A DNA stretch of 47,500 bases from Neocallimastix lanati (nom. inval.). Taxonomy: Eukaryota > Neocallimastigomycota > Neocallimastigomycetes > Neocallimastigales > Neocallimastigaceae. The stretch is taken from NCBI GenBank assembly GCA_016946835.1, contig JACVTC010000156.1, forward strand, positions 65,001 to 112,500, given 5' to 3'. This document shows positions 22,063-33,606 of the stretch, piece after piece (position 1 is the stretch's first letter; the number at the start of each line of letters is the position of its first letter). The notes beneath the pieces were generated by a model. It was not told the DNA's origin, did no database searches, and saw only the letters and a list, made by a program, of their open reading frames with translations. Both the position numbers and the translations under genes were made by a program.

Positions 22063-23045
22063 ATTGTTATCTCCTTTTTGAATTTTTAATAAATGTTTTC
22101 TTGATGAAGGAATTTTTTTTCGTTTGCTAAGTCTTTGAATTTTTATGCTAGCAGATGATATGATTGAATATTGGCTGTTTATTTGTTTTATTTTATTTTA
22201 TTATTTAATTTAATTGGTTGAAATACTATTATTTGATTTGTTGAATGATTAATACTTATATTTTTTTTTTGTATTAAATTTAATTGTTTAAGTTATAATT
22301 ACAGTAATTTTTATGTTTTAAATTATTGGTTTAAATTTTAATATTAATTTCTTCATTATTTTATATATTTATTTAGGACGAATTAAATTCACGTTTAATT
22401 TATTATTAATTTAATATATTTTTTTAATTATAATAATATATTTTTTTTTAGTAATAAACACTTAATTAAAAATTAATAAACAAAATAATAATTATTATAA
22501 TTTTTATATATATAGAATTTATTATATTAAAAATATAAATATATTATCATTTATATTCTTATTAAAATAAAATTTTTTCTAAATAATTATTATCTAAATA
22601 ATATATATTGAATTAATTTTATTTATTTATTTTTTTTTTTTAATAAAAATATTAAAAAGTCTTTTAAATAATTAAATTTTTTTAACCCATTTATAACCGA
22701 GTATACCAATATAAATACCTAATTTGAAAAATATTTTAATTATTTAATGTATTATATTTTTAAAAAAAAAATTGTATATAAAAATATATATATATTGAGA
22801 GTATATTTTAACAAATCCAAAAAACTAAAATTATTGATTATATATTGTGTAACTATTAAATAAATTTACATCATTAAAATAAATTTTTTTGTGTTTAAAG
22901 AAAAATGAAATTATTATATATGATATAATTAGTACAAATTTTATATATAAATATTAGTAAAGTATATATTAATAATATAAAAAAATATAAATTATAAATT
23001 AATATTATAAAAATATAAATAAATATTATAAAAATATAAATAAAT

Positions 23046-23175
23046 ATTATAGTATATAATTCAATTAGTAAATAAATTATAATATTATAGTATATAATTC
23101 AATTGGTAAATAAATTATAATATTATAGTATATAATTCAATTGGTAAATAAATTATAATATAATAGTATATAATA
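23046..23175. repeat. 38-bp tandem repeat, about 3.3 copies
   Basis: Units beginning ATTATAGTATATAATTCAAT start at 23046, 23084 and 23122, with a partial fourth. They differ by one or two bases (TTAGTAAA versus TTGGTAAA). Confidence 0.88.
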
Positions 23176-23186
23176 TAATATTATAT

Positions 23187-23190
<4 letters not shown>

Positions 23191-23232
<42 letters not shown>
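23191..23232. repeat. 42-base A-tract
   Basis: A homopolymer shortly upstream of the first recognised LRR exon. Confidence 0.95.
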
Positions 23233-23236
<4 letters not shown>

Positions 23237-23319
23237 TAGAAATATCTATTTAGTATATTTATCAAATGTTATTAATGATTTTAAATTTTTTAATTAATAA
23301 TATTTATTATTTAATAAAG

Positions 23320-23413
23320 GATTCTAATGAATAATAATATAAGTGGAGAACTTTTTATAAATGATACTCTTGAAAGAATGTAAAATATATATATACATTT
23401 ATTTATTTAAAAT

Positions 23414-23484
<71 letters not shown>

Positions 23485-24688
23485 TTATTTAAATACTAAC
23501 ATTAAAATTAAAATAATAAATATAATCAAAAGTTTTGTAGATAACAATAAATTAAGTTCATTATCTTATAATGGAATATATAGTCCTTTATATTCTCTGT
23601 ACTTATTTAATATATTATAATATATATTGATTTTAAAATATAATTTTTAACAAATCTTTTTTTCTTTTTTAAAAAAGTAATTTAGTAAATAATAGATTTA
23701 ATAACGCTGTATTTGATACTATCTTAAAATTTAAAAATTTACAATCACTGTAAAGTACAAATATTAAATACAACAAATATTTATATTATTATTAATTTAA
23801 ATATTAAAAAATAATTAATAATAATTTACTTATTTATTTTATAAATATATATATATATATGTATTAAATTTAAAATAATTAGTAATTTGAGTGATAATAT
23901 ATACATAAATGTTATTCCACAAGAAATTGGTTCCTTTTCCAAATTGAAAGATTTGTATGAATATATATATATATATATATAATTTTATAATGTTTTAAAA
24001 TATTGATATTTAGTATGTACTATATATTTTATATGAATTATTTATTAGAAATTTAAGTGGATTAAGTATACATAAATTACCTAGCAATATATTTAAATTA
24101 AAGTTGAATTCATTGTAAGTTTCATAGAGCTATTTTATTAAAAATTATTAACATACATCATTAATATATTTAAAATAATATATTAATTTACTATATGTTT
24201 AGTTATATTGAAAATAATTCCTATTTAAGTGTAAAATTAATTCAATTTCAAGCTGGTAAAGTGACATATTGTTCATTTAAAAATACTTTCATTAATTGTT
24301 ATAATAATATTGCAGCTATTTGCCAGAATTATATTCTTGGATTTAATGGTTATAAAGTTTGTAGTTATGATGATTTTATGGAAGTAACTAATCAAGTTAC
24401 GTATGATAGAATAGTATCTCAAGATTGCGAAAAATTAAATAAATTTTTAAATTGGCCTCTTTGTGATGTATATTCAAATAATGATAATGGAATAATTTTG
24501 GATGGATATGGAAATATAGTTTCTATAAAAATGTAATTATTACATATTTTATTATTTTATTAGAAAATTTTAAATCAATTAAATAATATATATATTATGA
24601 AGTATTTTATTGAATATTTTTATCATTAATTTTCTATAACTAAAAATGATAACAATAATAACAATAACAATAACAACAATAATAATAA

Positions 24689-24719
<31 letters not shown>

Positions 24720-27115
24720 AAAAATAAAAATAATAATAATAATAATAAATAATAATAATAATAATAATAATAATAATCATATATATATATATATATATAT
24801 ATATAACAATAGATCTTACAGTTTACTTTCAAATATAACTGATATTGATAGTTTTCCACTTCTTTCCAAACTTGAATATTTGTAAAAAATAAATTCATAT
24901 ATTTATATATATATTTTAATTATTTTTTAATTATTTTTTATTTAATTATTTTTATTTAATTATTATTTATTTATTTATTTATTTTTTTATTTATTTTGAA
25001 AATCAAAATTACTAATAAAATATTTTTTTTATTATATATTTTATAATACATAGAGAACTGAATAAATTTAATATAAATAAATTACCAGAAATATTTTTCG
25101 AATTGCCATCTTTAAAATATTTGTAAATAATATTTAAAATATATAATTATTAATATAATAATTTTATATTATTTATAAAAAAAAATTCTAATAATATAAC
25201 AATTTATTTGTATATAGGATAATAACTTTAACAAATTTAAATGAAATACCAGAAATAAAAAGTACAAATTCTCTTTTAGAATCCATGTAATAAAATTTTT
25301 ATATATTCATTCATTCGTTTTATTTTATTTTATTATATTCAATCTATACTCTATATTCATATTTTAATATTTATTTTATTTTATTTTGTTTTATTTTATT
25401 CAATCTTTACTTTATATTCCTATTCAATTATTTATTTTATTTAATTTTATTTTATTTTTTTTTTATAAAAAAAAAAAAAATATATATATATATATTAATA
25501 TACATATATATATAAATTATTTAATATAATTATATTCAACATTTTAATATAACATTATAACATTTTAATATAAAAATGATCATTAAATTTAGTGACTTGA
25601 GTCGAAATAAAATAACTGAATTTCCTTACCAATTTGTCAATTTACCAAACTTAAAAATTTTGTAATTTTATTAATATATTGCTATTAATAAAATAATAAT
25701 AATTTATATTAAATATATTAATTATTATAATAATTTTAATTTTAATAATAATAATAAAAATAATATTTCAACAACAATAACAACATTAAAAAAAAAAAAA
25801 AAAAAAAAAAAGATATTTAAATTATAATAAAATCAAATATATCCCTGAAATATTTTTAAAATTTCCATCCATTGAGAACTTGTAAATTTATTATATATAT
25901 ACTAAACTTTTATATTTGATTAATGTTTAATTAATTAAATTATATTTATATATATTTATTTATTAAAAGAAAAATTATTAATAATAATTTGACTGATACA
26001 TTATATATACCAAAAACTATGAAATATATGTATATATTATTTTACTACTTAAAGATATATATAAATATAAATTTTTAAAATAATTTATACAAAAAAAATT
26101 TAATAATATTTAAAAATTTTATGTTATCAAATATAAAATTATTAGAAATGTTAGTAGTAATAAATGATAATGAAAATCATTACATTAATATAATTATTAT
26201 AATAATAATTTAGATTTTTAAATGATAATCTACTTAATGAAAATATATTTAATAATCTCACTGTATTCAAAAATTTAAGAGCATTGTATGTATTTATAAG
26301 ATAGTTAATATTTTTTATCTTTATTATGATTATACTTTAATTTTTAATTAATAATTTTAAATTAAAATTTTATATTGATAATAATAATAATAACAATAAA
26401 AAGGTCTTTAGAAAACAACAAGAATATAAAAAATATTCCAAAAACAATTGAACAACTAGAATCAATTGAAAATTTGTAATATCTAATGAGTTTATTTTAT
26501 TTTATTTTATCTATTATATATATATATATATTTTAAATTAAATTCATTTTAACATTTTATTATATATATAAATAAAAAAAATTATATATATATATTAGGA
26601 GTTTATCTGGATTAAGTTTAAAAGAATTACCTAGTGATTTATTTAAATTAATATATTTGAAAGAATTGTAAGTATAATAAATGAATAAATAAAAAAAATT
26701 TATAATTATAAAAAATAATATTATATTTATATATTTTATTATTATTAAAAAAAAAAAAAAAAAAAAAAAAAATTAAAATTAAAATTATTATATTTATAAA
26801 TTATCTATAATTTCCAAAAATATTATTTAGATATATAAATAATAATAAAGATTTAGAGTATATTCCTGAATCTATTGATAATTTAGCTTCTTTAAAAAAA
26901 TTGTAAACCATATTAATTTCATAAATAGAAATATAATAATAAATATATTAATTTGTCATTATAATTATAATAATTTTTTTTTAAAAAATTTTATTCATTA
27001 ATTTTTATTTATTATATATATGTATATATATAGATATTTAAGAAATAATGGATTAAAAAATTTACCCAGTAGAATATTTAAATTATACAATTTAGATGTA
27101 TTGTAAGTTTTTAAC

Positions 27116-27170
<55 letters not shown>

Positions 27171-29309
27171 GTAATAATATTTTTATTATTATAAATACAT
27201 TTTTCATAAACTAAAAATTATTAATTATTTTTAATTTTACTTTTTTTTTTAATATATTATTTTTTATTATTATAATATATATTATTTAAAGTGATATATC
27301 ATATAATCCTAATTTAAATGTAAAACTTATAAATTTTGGTAAACTTAAAATTTCTAAATGCTTTGTGGATGGAACTCCTATCTCATGCTATCAACCTAAT
27401 ACATGTGATAATATTTCTGAAATAAAAAGTTGTACACAAAAAGAAATTGATGATATCCTAAATTCACAATTAGTAATAACTGAAAAGGATGGTTTATCTA
27501 ATATATCTGATGATTGTAAAAAATTAAATGAATTTTTAAGTAAACCTTTAAATACTGAATGTTGTAAATTCAAGGGGGTTATCTGTTATGGAAATAAATT
27601 TATCACTAATTTAAAATTGTAATAGTCTTAGTAATAATTATTTTTTAAACAAAATAATTTAGTAGTGTTAATATTAATATATAAATATTCATCTATTTAA
27701 ATTCTATAATATTTACATTTCAAAATAATAAGATAATGTTTCTCCATCTACTTCACCAAGAACTTTATTTAAGTTTTTAATATAGAGTATATCTAAATTA
27801 TAAACTTTAACATTCCTCCTACATTATGTATATATATATTTTATTAGTAATTTTTATTAGTGATTTTTATTATTAAAATAGAAATTTTTTTTTATCTTTC
27901 TTTGAAAATTAAATCTCTAAATTTTTTCATTTTTATACCTGGAATACTTTTAGTTTATGGATATGATAACATATTTTCAGTATTATTTATTTTCAAATAT
28001 AATTTTATTGTTTGTAATGCCTTCGTTAATGAAAATATATGGAGTATATACATGTTTGTATCTATTTTAGAATTTGTATCTTTAGCTATACCAATACATC
28101 CTTTATTGTCTATAATAATTTTTGTTTTTATATGTATATTTATCATTTCTTTAATTAAATTTCTAGACCATATTCCTTACTAAATATATTCAGTTAAACT
28201 TTTGTATTTTGCTTCAGCAGTTGATAATATTACTATCTTTTTTGTAATTGTGATTTCCATTTTATCGAAGCAGTTTTTTAATTCTTTTGAAACTTTTAGA
28301 CCTAATTCTATTTGGACAATTAAAATTTGTATGTTCTTGGGTTTTTGCAAATGAAACAAACTCTTTTTTCTTTTGGCAATTCATCATGGTTATCCTTAGG
28401 TTCCATATAATTATTTTTGTGAGTTTCATAATATATTAAGAATATGTTATGTTTAATTCTTAGTAAGTCACACTTTCATCTGATCATTTTCTCTTTTCCC
28501 AAAATAAATAGCTCAAGTCACTCTTAATAGTCTTTTCAATACTTATTACTTCAGTATAGAGGTGATTTAAAGAAATTTCAGGTCAACAAAAGCTAGCTTA
28601 TTTTTGATTTGGAGTGGAAACCTTTCTTGAACATAATGATCATTAGATTAATGTCCGAATTTTGTGCTAACTTCTGAAATTCCAATATGTATTCCATTAC
28701 ATGTCTAGACTTCTTTTGGCGAATAGAACATAGCTTATTATTAGCAACAATAGCATTGCAAGAGAATTCAATGAAATTATTTCTCAATTTGTAATTCGTG
28801 AATGAACATATTATAAGAATTGAAAATGGGGTTACTATTATTCTTTAAACAAGCAGGCCATTCCAAAGATTTTCTATACATATAAAACAATAATATTCTT
28901 TATAATCTTCAATAGGAAATCTATTGGGACTATCTTCAAAAGTGAGTTCTATTCTTATAATAATGCTCTCTAAATCCTTTTGTATACCCTGAGAAAATTG
29001 GCAGTTTTGCTAATATGATGATTCTCTTGTTTTTTCATACCAATTAAAGATAATTTACTAAAATTTATACTTATTTACTCTTCAAGATTCAGTTTGATTA
29101 TTTTATTATTAACTTATTAATTATTAATATTTTATATTCAAATCCTTTTCTATATACTATCATTATTTTAACAAAAAGTCATTCAGTTTCTATCCTTTCA
29201 AATAGTGATTATATTTTAATAATAAATTTATATAAATTATATTATTCTACAGTTCACGAATTTCCAACAATTCAGTAATTATCAACAGTTCTTCTTTTTT
29301 AGAATTCTT
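23320..29309 (+). CDS. Multi-exon leucine-rich-repeat protein gene (5-prime end not found)
   Basis: Nineteen exons can be placed, each bounded by AG...GT. LRR exons: 23320-23379, 23533-23598, 23678-23749, 23883-23954, 24049-24114; 24813-24881, 25054-25122, 25218-25286, 25593-25661, 25813-25881, 25970-26029, 26214-26285, 26404-26475, 26599-26667, 26831-26902, 27034-27102; 29253-29309. Two cysteine-containing exons are 24203-24532 and 27292-27618. Every exon length is a multiple of three and every intron splits a codon after its second base (phase 2), so exons can be gained, lost or skipped without shifting frame. Each LRR exon encodes 19-24 residues such as NLSGLSIHKLPSNIFKL. The protein is probably secreted or cell-surface, judging by the Cys caps, but no signal peptide was found. 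The link across the 1634-bp intron to the last exon is the weakest part. The true start and end are unknown. Confidence 0.8.
23415..23484. repeat. (AAT)n followed by (ATT)n, a perfect long inverted repeat
   Basis: About 11 AAT units run directly into about 11 ATT units inside the first recognised LRR intron. The transcript would fold into a long hairpin. Confidence 0.9.
24203..24532 (+). other. Inter-array cysteine exon 1 of the LRR gene
   Basis: This encodes 110 residues, with Cys in the pattern C-x9-C-x7-C-x11-C followed by DCEKLNKFLNWPLCD and GIILDGYGNIVSIKM. The first half looks like the C-cap of the preceding LRR array. The second half resembles the N-cap that opens a new array (D-C-x2-L-N-x-F-L, then G-I, then I-x-x-I/L-x-L/M). 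Reading into the intron gives ATG TAA, so this could also be a real terminus. An LRR exon in matching phase at 24813 argues for continuation. Confidence 0.75.
24654..24804. repeat. (AAT)n/(AAC)n and (AT)n microsatellite in an LRR intron
   Basis: Nearly pure trinucleotide repeat, then a 26-base (AT)n run, in the intron between the first cysteine exon and the second LRR array. Open frames across it are poly-Ile/Asn and not real. Confidence 0.9.
25308..25450 (+). repeat. Minisatellite family A, copy in LRR intron
   Basis: Two diverged units with ATTCAATCTWTACTNTATATT start at 25337 and 25398, embedded in TTTTATTTTATT tracts. The same unit occurs at 36170-36391 and, inverted, at 44113-44256. Confidence 0.75.
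27117..27170. repeat. (TAA)n microsatellite in an LRR intron
   Basis: About 18 perfect TAA units just after the donor of the last exon in the second LRR array. Confidence 0.92.
27292..27618 (+). other. Inter-array cysteine exon 2 of the LRR gene
   Basis: A paralogue of the exon at 24203-24532 (NPNLNVKLINFG against SYLSVKLIQFQ). It has ISKCFVDGTPISCYQPNTC, then DDCKKLNEFLSKPL and CCKFKGVICYGNKFITNLKL, a clear LRR N-cap. The donor is AAATT|GTAATA. If not spliced, the protein ends at TAA 27620-27622. The next compatible LRR exon is at 29253, beyond an intron filled with retroelement debris. Confidence 0.75.
27720..28280 (-). pseudogene. Ty1/copia RNase H remnant
   Basis: On the minus strand, KIVILSTAEAKYKSLTEYI, IWSRNLIKEM and KIIIDNKGCIGIAKDTNS reproduce the copia RNase H block (S-T-E-A-E-Y, then D-N-K-G). 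A weaker match to the end of pol (KNLNKVL) lies near 27770. There are several stops. It occupies the long intron of the LRR gene on the opposite strand. The hydrophobic plus-strand frame over this stretch is its antisense shadow. Confidence 0.8.
28316..28790 (-). pseudogene. Retrotransposon gag remnant with zinc knuckle
   Basis: Minus-strand 28593-28787 reads VMEYILEFQKLAQNSDIN, a gag capsid motif common in Ty3/gypsy-like elements. Downstream, 28316-28358 encodes a CCHC zinc knuckle split by a one-base shift (CFIC, then EHTNFNC). The copia RNase H remnant follows within 40 bases, so two elements, or one element with a large deletion, are joined here. Confidence 0.65.
29253..29309 (+). other. 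Orphan LRR exon beyond a retroelement-filled intron
   Basis: CTACAG acceptor, 57 bases reading SRISNNSVIINSSSFLEFL, and a TT|GTAATG donor reproduce the phase, the NN core and the ending of the other LRR exons. I found no further LRR exon to the right, so the third array is probably cut off. Confidence 0.55.
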
Positions 29310-31114
29310 GTAATGTATTTTATTTTATTATAAAGTAATTGTTATTGTCAAAGATTATGATTAATATATATTATTGTATATAATAATACTTAAATTTTTG
29401 AAAAAATTATTAAAAATAAATTAAAAAAATGATGTTTTGGCAATATATTACAAATAAAATAAAATTGCATTTGTAAATGTAAATTCTTTATAATATGGAA
29501 TATTAGACCTTAAACTCCTTAATAGAAGTTCTTTTATATGTCTTTATTCCCCAATATTAAATTGTAACTAATCTAAAGTTAAAGTTCCAGATGGTAGATA
29601 AAAAATTTATTAACTAATTCGTTTTTCATAATCAAAAAAAATTATATAGTACCATACTAAGATAATATAGTTATATAAAGAGAGGTTCCGTGCTGAAAGA
29701 GCAAGAGAAATAGACATTAGCATATAAACCTTTCATTTCTAGATTTTTTTTTGGACTTAGATAAATTGAAATATAACTTTATAAAAATGAAAAAGAGGAA
29801 CATTTATTACAAAAAAACTTACCACCAAGAGTTTCCTAAAAATCATATGAATACAGGTTTGAAGATATATTACAATATACAATCCTACCTTTTTTTTTCA
29901 TTATTTCAGTCATTGATATTTCAGCTGGTACATAAGTTAAAAGAAAACTTAACTCAAAGATCGATGAAAAGAGAAAAAAATCTTGAGTGATAGATTTTCA
30001 GAAGGCCATCGAAAAGATTAAAATTATTTTTAAAATTTTTTTCTATTGATTTTTTACTAAATTTAATAGATATAAAAAGTTTAAAATACAGCATTTCCAA
30101 TCAATTATAGATGTAATAGGGTGCTTTTTCGATACTTTTAATAATAAAACTGATTAGTGTGTGCTGATTTGGAGCATAAACTTTAATAACAAAATAGGAA
30201 ACATAAAATGATGATTATCTTTTTAAAATAGAAAAAAGAAAAAGGTCAAATTGAGTTTTAGTGTTTAAATCTATTATATCATAACGTTGTTATGTTGACC
30301 TTTCTTTGAGATCATGGACAAATATCATATAATAAGCCACCAAAGATTCTATCATATTTGGTTAAGTTTATGTTAATTGTTAAAAAATTGTGATAGTTGA
30401 TAAATTAAGTATCTAAACTCAGTAAATATAATTGATAAAAAGTTTATAATAAGTTATTGTGTTCGTATAATAAAAATGCTTTAGAATTCTGTATAATGTG
30501 TCTATATTACGGATTGTAGTTAGTAGTTAAAATTATAAAAATATAAATTAGAGAAAGAGATAAATGAACAAACCATCAAAAGAAAATTGTAAAAAGGGGA
30601 TCAATTAGAAATAGTTACAATTTATGAATTTTTTTTAATGCTATATAATATTTTTAAATTTATCACTAAGAAAATAAAAATCTAATATTCTTAGAATCAA
30701 AAGAAGGATAATAATAAAATAAATTGTAATTAGAAAAATAAAAATAAAATAAAATAACATTGAAGATGCTGAAATAAGTAAAGACACAAAAAAATATAAA
30801 AAATATAAAAATAATTATATATACATTAACTTATACTATTATAACAATTAATTAAAAAAAATACTTGTACATAAAATAAAAAAATAATAAGAACTAATAA
30901 AATATTAAAAGATCCAAATTAAGTGTTAAGTTTAAAAGTAGATAGCTCTAATTATAATGAGCTGCTTATAATAAGATTATGTTATATGTATATTATATAA
31001 AATTATACACTTAAACAAAAATAATAATCAATGAATATTAATTATTATTTAATAGATATTTATATTAAGGAATATTGATATTATTTAAAATTTTTACAAT
31101 TATAATTATAATTG
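29310..31114. other. Long stretch without a recognisable gene
   Basis: AT-rich but with less homopolymer than elsewhere. Fragmentary frames (for example around 29751-29990, starting only at TTG) show nothing I recognise. Given the neighbours it is probably older retroelement debris. Confidence 0.5.
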
Positions 31115-32316
31115 TGAATTAAGTTCCTCGGTCTTTTGTTATTACATTTGGGAATTCCGTGTAGTCCAAATATATCCCTTAGGAACACTTTAGCAGTCTC
31201 TTTTGCATTTGGCATATGTGGATCATTTTGGTTAATTTATCACAGCACTCCAAAATGCAGCTAGTTCTTTTTTTTTTCCTATGAAAATCAATTTGCTGTT
31301 CTTACCTTACTCTTTACTAGTAAGTCGGTTATACAATCTAATTTCACCTTTTGTCATGGCAATTCAGCAATTGATATCCCAACTTCAGTATTATATTCCT
31401 TATGCCTTTCGTCCTTTTGAGTGGGGTAAATTTTACAAGATTTAACATAACCTGAACTATCTTTTCTCATCTTTGGCCAGTAGAAAGCACGAGTAACTAA
31501 GTCTTTTGTTTTATCATTTCCTAAGTGGCCTGAATACACCAAATCGTGGTTTAATTGTTTTTCTAAATAGCATGGGCACGTATACCTTTTCTTGATTTTC
31601 TTTTCTAACTAGAAGACCATATATTTCTAGTCAATGCTTTTTGTTGTAGATATTTCTATTGCTATCAGCTAAGTCCTTAATTGTTTCTTGAACCATCTTA
31701 TCCTTTCGGAAGGCCTGCTTGATATAGATTACGAAGTTGGTAGTTAAAGCTAAGTAGTTGGTTTCCCTATAAACTTCATTGAATCCTACCATCTGACCCG
31801 GTATTAAGAGGCTATCTTTATCGAAATCTTTACCCTCTATCTTCTCAGTTTCTACTCTTAAGAGGGAATCAAATTAACCATTCTTTTTCCCAGGTCTATA
31901 CACTATTTCAAATCAATATGTGGCAAACAACTCTTGTCACCCGATTTGCTTAGGAGTTAGTAATTGTGGTTTTATAGTGAACAATAAGTTCCTATGGTTG
32001 CTATATACTATTATTTTATGCTTCGTACTTTGAAGTAAGTGTCGTCATTCAGTAAATGCAGTTTTAATAGTTAATAATCCTTTTTTCGTAATTGAATAAT
32101 TAACTTCAGCTTTGCTGAGCTTTTTGGATTAGAAGTAGATTGGGCGAAGGGTCCTGTCATCTGCTTTTTGTGGTAATACACCTCCAATGGTGTAATTACG
32201 ATCATTACATTAGAAAAAGAATTGCTTGTCGCGATATGGGTAAGTTAGTACTGGTGGGGATGTTAGAATTTTTTTTAACTTGAACACTACCAAACTTTCT
32301 TCATTCCATTTACTAT
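31115..32316 (-). mobile_element. Ty3/gypsy remnant: RNase H to integrase core
   Basis: From high to low coordinate: ILTSPPVLTYPYRDKQ and SKAEVNYSITKKGLLTI (RNase H), FEIVYRPGKKNG, then YSGHLGNDKTKDL, FYWPKMRKD and YVKSC (integrase zinc module). AKVFLRDIFGLHGIPK (integrase core) ends at about 31115. The fourth zinc ligand is Tyr (CKIY) instead of Cys. Stops include TGA at 32045-32047, 31937-31939 and 31354-31356, each where the family has Trp. The reverse transcriptase and all flanks are missing. Confidence 0.88.
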
Positions 32317-32421
32317 ATTGTTGGTATAATTGGAATTATGAAAGCAGGAGGAGCATTTTTATCAGTTGATCCTGAACATTCAGAAGAACGTATTAAATAT
32401 ATGATTGAAATTTATAATTAA
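32317..32421 (+). pseudogene. Fragment of an NRPS adenylation domain (core motif A2)
   Basis: Thirty-four codons read IVGIIGIMKAGGAFLSVDP and then EHSEERIKYMIE, ending at TAA. This is the A2 core of amino-acid-activating (AMP-binding) domains of nonribosomal peptide synthetases (L-K-A-G-x-A-Y-L-P-x-D, then P-x-x-R-I). Nothing else of the domain is visible on either side: a gypsy remnant abuts on the left and AT-rich DNA plus a solo LTR lie on the right. It is a scrap moved here by rearrangement or the last trace of a lost NRPS gene. Confidence 0.72.
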
Positions 32422-32466
32422 ATATTCTTTATTGTAATGCATATGATCTTAATTCTTTCTAACCAT

Positions 32467-33465
32467 TGTAACGATATTGTAACCTATACATGGTAACATT
32501 AAGCCTATCTAATGATAGTTCTCTGGTTACATAATATATCTATAAACAGTTAGCAGTTACAGCTAATCAAATAAGATCTTTACTTTATTTTCGTACATTA
32601 AATTTTATTATTTTATAGTTTATTATATTAATAGTTATTTAGTTATAAATAGTTTTATTAATTGATTAGTAAATAATGTTAAATTAAATTATTTTACCAA
32701 TCATTAAATTAATTGCATGTATAAAAATAACTGTACTTGTAACTGTAACGCACTAGCGTTACTATCAACGTAAAATGTTGTAAATAAATATTAATATTAA
32801 TAAATAAAAATTAATTATAAAATAAATAAAAATATCTTAGTGTAAGCCCAGTAACTAATAACGAATAGAGTTATAAAGTGCAGCGCTAAATTCTTAAGCG
32901 TTTAAAGAAATAATTATAATTAATTTTAGTGTTTATTTTAAAAACTCGAATAGAGAGGTGTTAAATTATCTTAGCCTTTAAATAATTATTATTCGTTATA
33001 TTAAGTTAATAATAAACCGACCTTTTACAGATATCAGTATTGTTATAACTTGGCTGAAGTTACTCAATGGTACCTCCTTGAGTTACCATAGTGGATTACA
33101 CAAATTTGAATTTTATCTTTTACCTTTTTGATAAAATAATTTTATTAATTTTTACTTAATTCATTCAAATAATTATATTTATTTAAAATATTAATAATCA
33201 TTCATTTAATTAAAAATATTTAATTATTTAATATTTATCCATTTATAATCAATCAATCATGTATTAGAATAATTTTTATCTTTGAATATAAATAACATGT
33301 ATTATTATTTTATTTTGACTCTTCGAGTCAATATTGTTTAACGTTAATAATAAATAAATAAAATATTATATTAAACCATAAAATATATAATTTTATTATC
33401 TTTTCAATTTATTTATTTACTTCATCTACAACGACCTATAGAGTAACATCACTAAAATCGTTACA
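32467..33465 (+). mobile_element. Solo LTR, 999 bp, with 5-bp target-site duplication
   Basis: It begins TGTAACGAT and ends ATCGTTACA, exact reverse complements with the TG...CA ends of LTRs. ACCAT directly precedes it (32462-32466) and directly follows it (33466-33470), as expected of a 5-bp target duplication. No coding sequence lies inside. Its first 170 bp are clearly related to 34251 down to about 34095 on the other strand, next to the chromovirus integrase, which assigns the LTR to that family. A 7-bp perfect hairpin (GTAACGC/GCGTTAC) lies at 32745-32762. It presumably arose by recombination between two LTRs. Confidence 0.85.
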
Positions 33466-33606
33466 ACCATTTATAATACTTGCTTTATATATTTAGTTAT
33501 TAATAAATAAATATTAAAAAATAAAAGATTAAGAGTCTCAATTATCCATGTTAGCAAAAATGTTTTTGATTTAAAAATCGATTTTAACAAAATTTTAAGA
33601 TAACTT

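Larger units (their letters stand above)
22063..23319. other. AT-rich DNA between the copia element and the LRR gene
   Basis: Only 22063-22170 looks like element leader sequence. The rest is AT-rich and contains a 38-bp tandem repeat and a long A-tract (listed separately). The first exon of the LRR gene should lie here or further left, but I could not identify a start codon, signal peptide or cap exon. Confidence 0.55.

Noticed and set aside
22063-22200. 5-prime LTR of the first copia element
   Set aside because: No TG...CA-bounded sequence has a partner at the other end, which is truncated inside RT.
22790-22860. Possible first exon of the LRR gene
   Set aside because: A few residues (SKKLKLL) look LRR-like, but there is no start codon, no cap and no fitting phase.
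24626-24898. Open frames of poly-Ile/Asn or poly-Leu on both strands
   Set aside because: They are translations of (AAT)n and (AT)n microsatellite in an LRR intron. Only the last 69 bases (24813-24881) are a real exon.
27860-28183. Plus-strand 107-residue hydrophobic protein
   Set aside because: It is antisense to a clear copia RNase H block (STAEAKY, DNKGCIGIAK) and has a splice-rich LRR intron context.
29751-29990. 79-residue open frame
   Set aside because: There is no ATG start near the beginning and no recognisable motif. A faint resemblance to gypsy protease/RT linker could not be supported.
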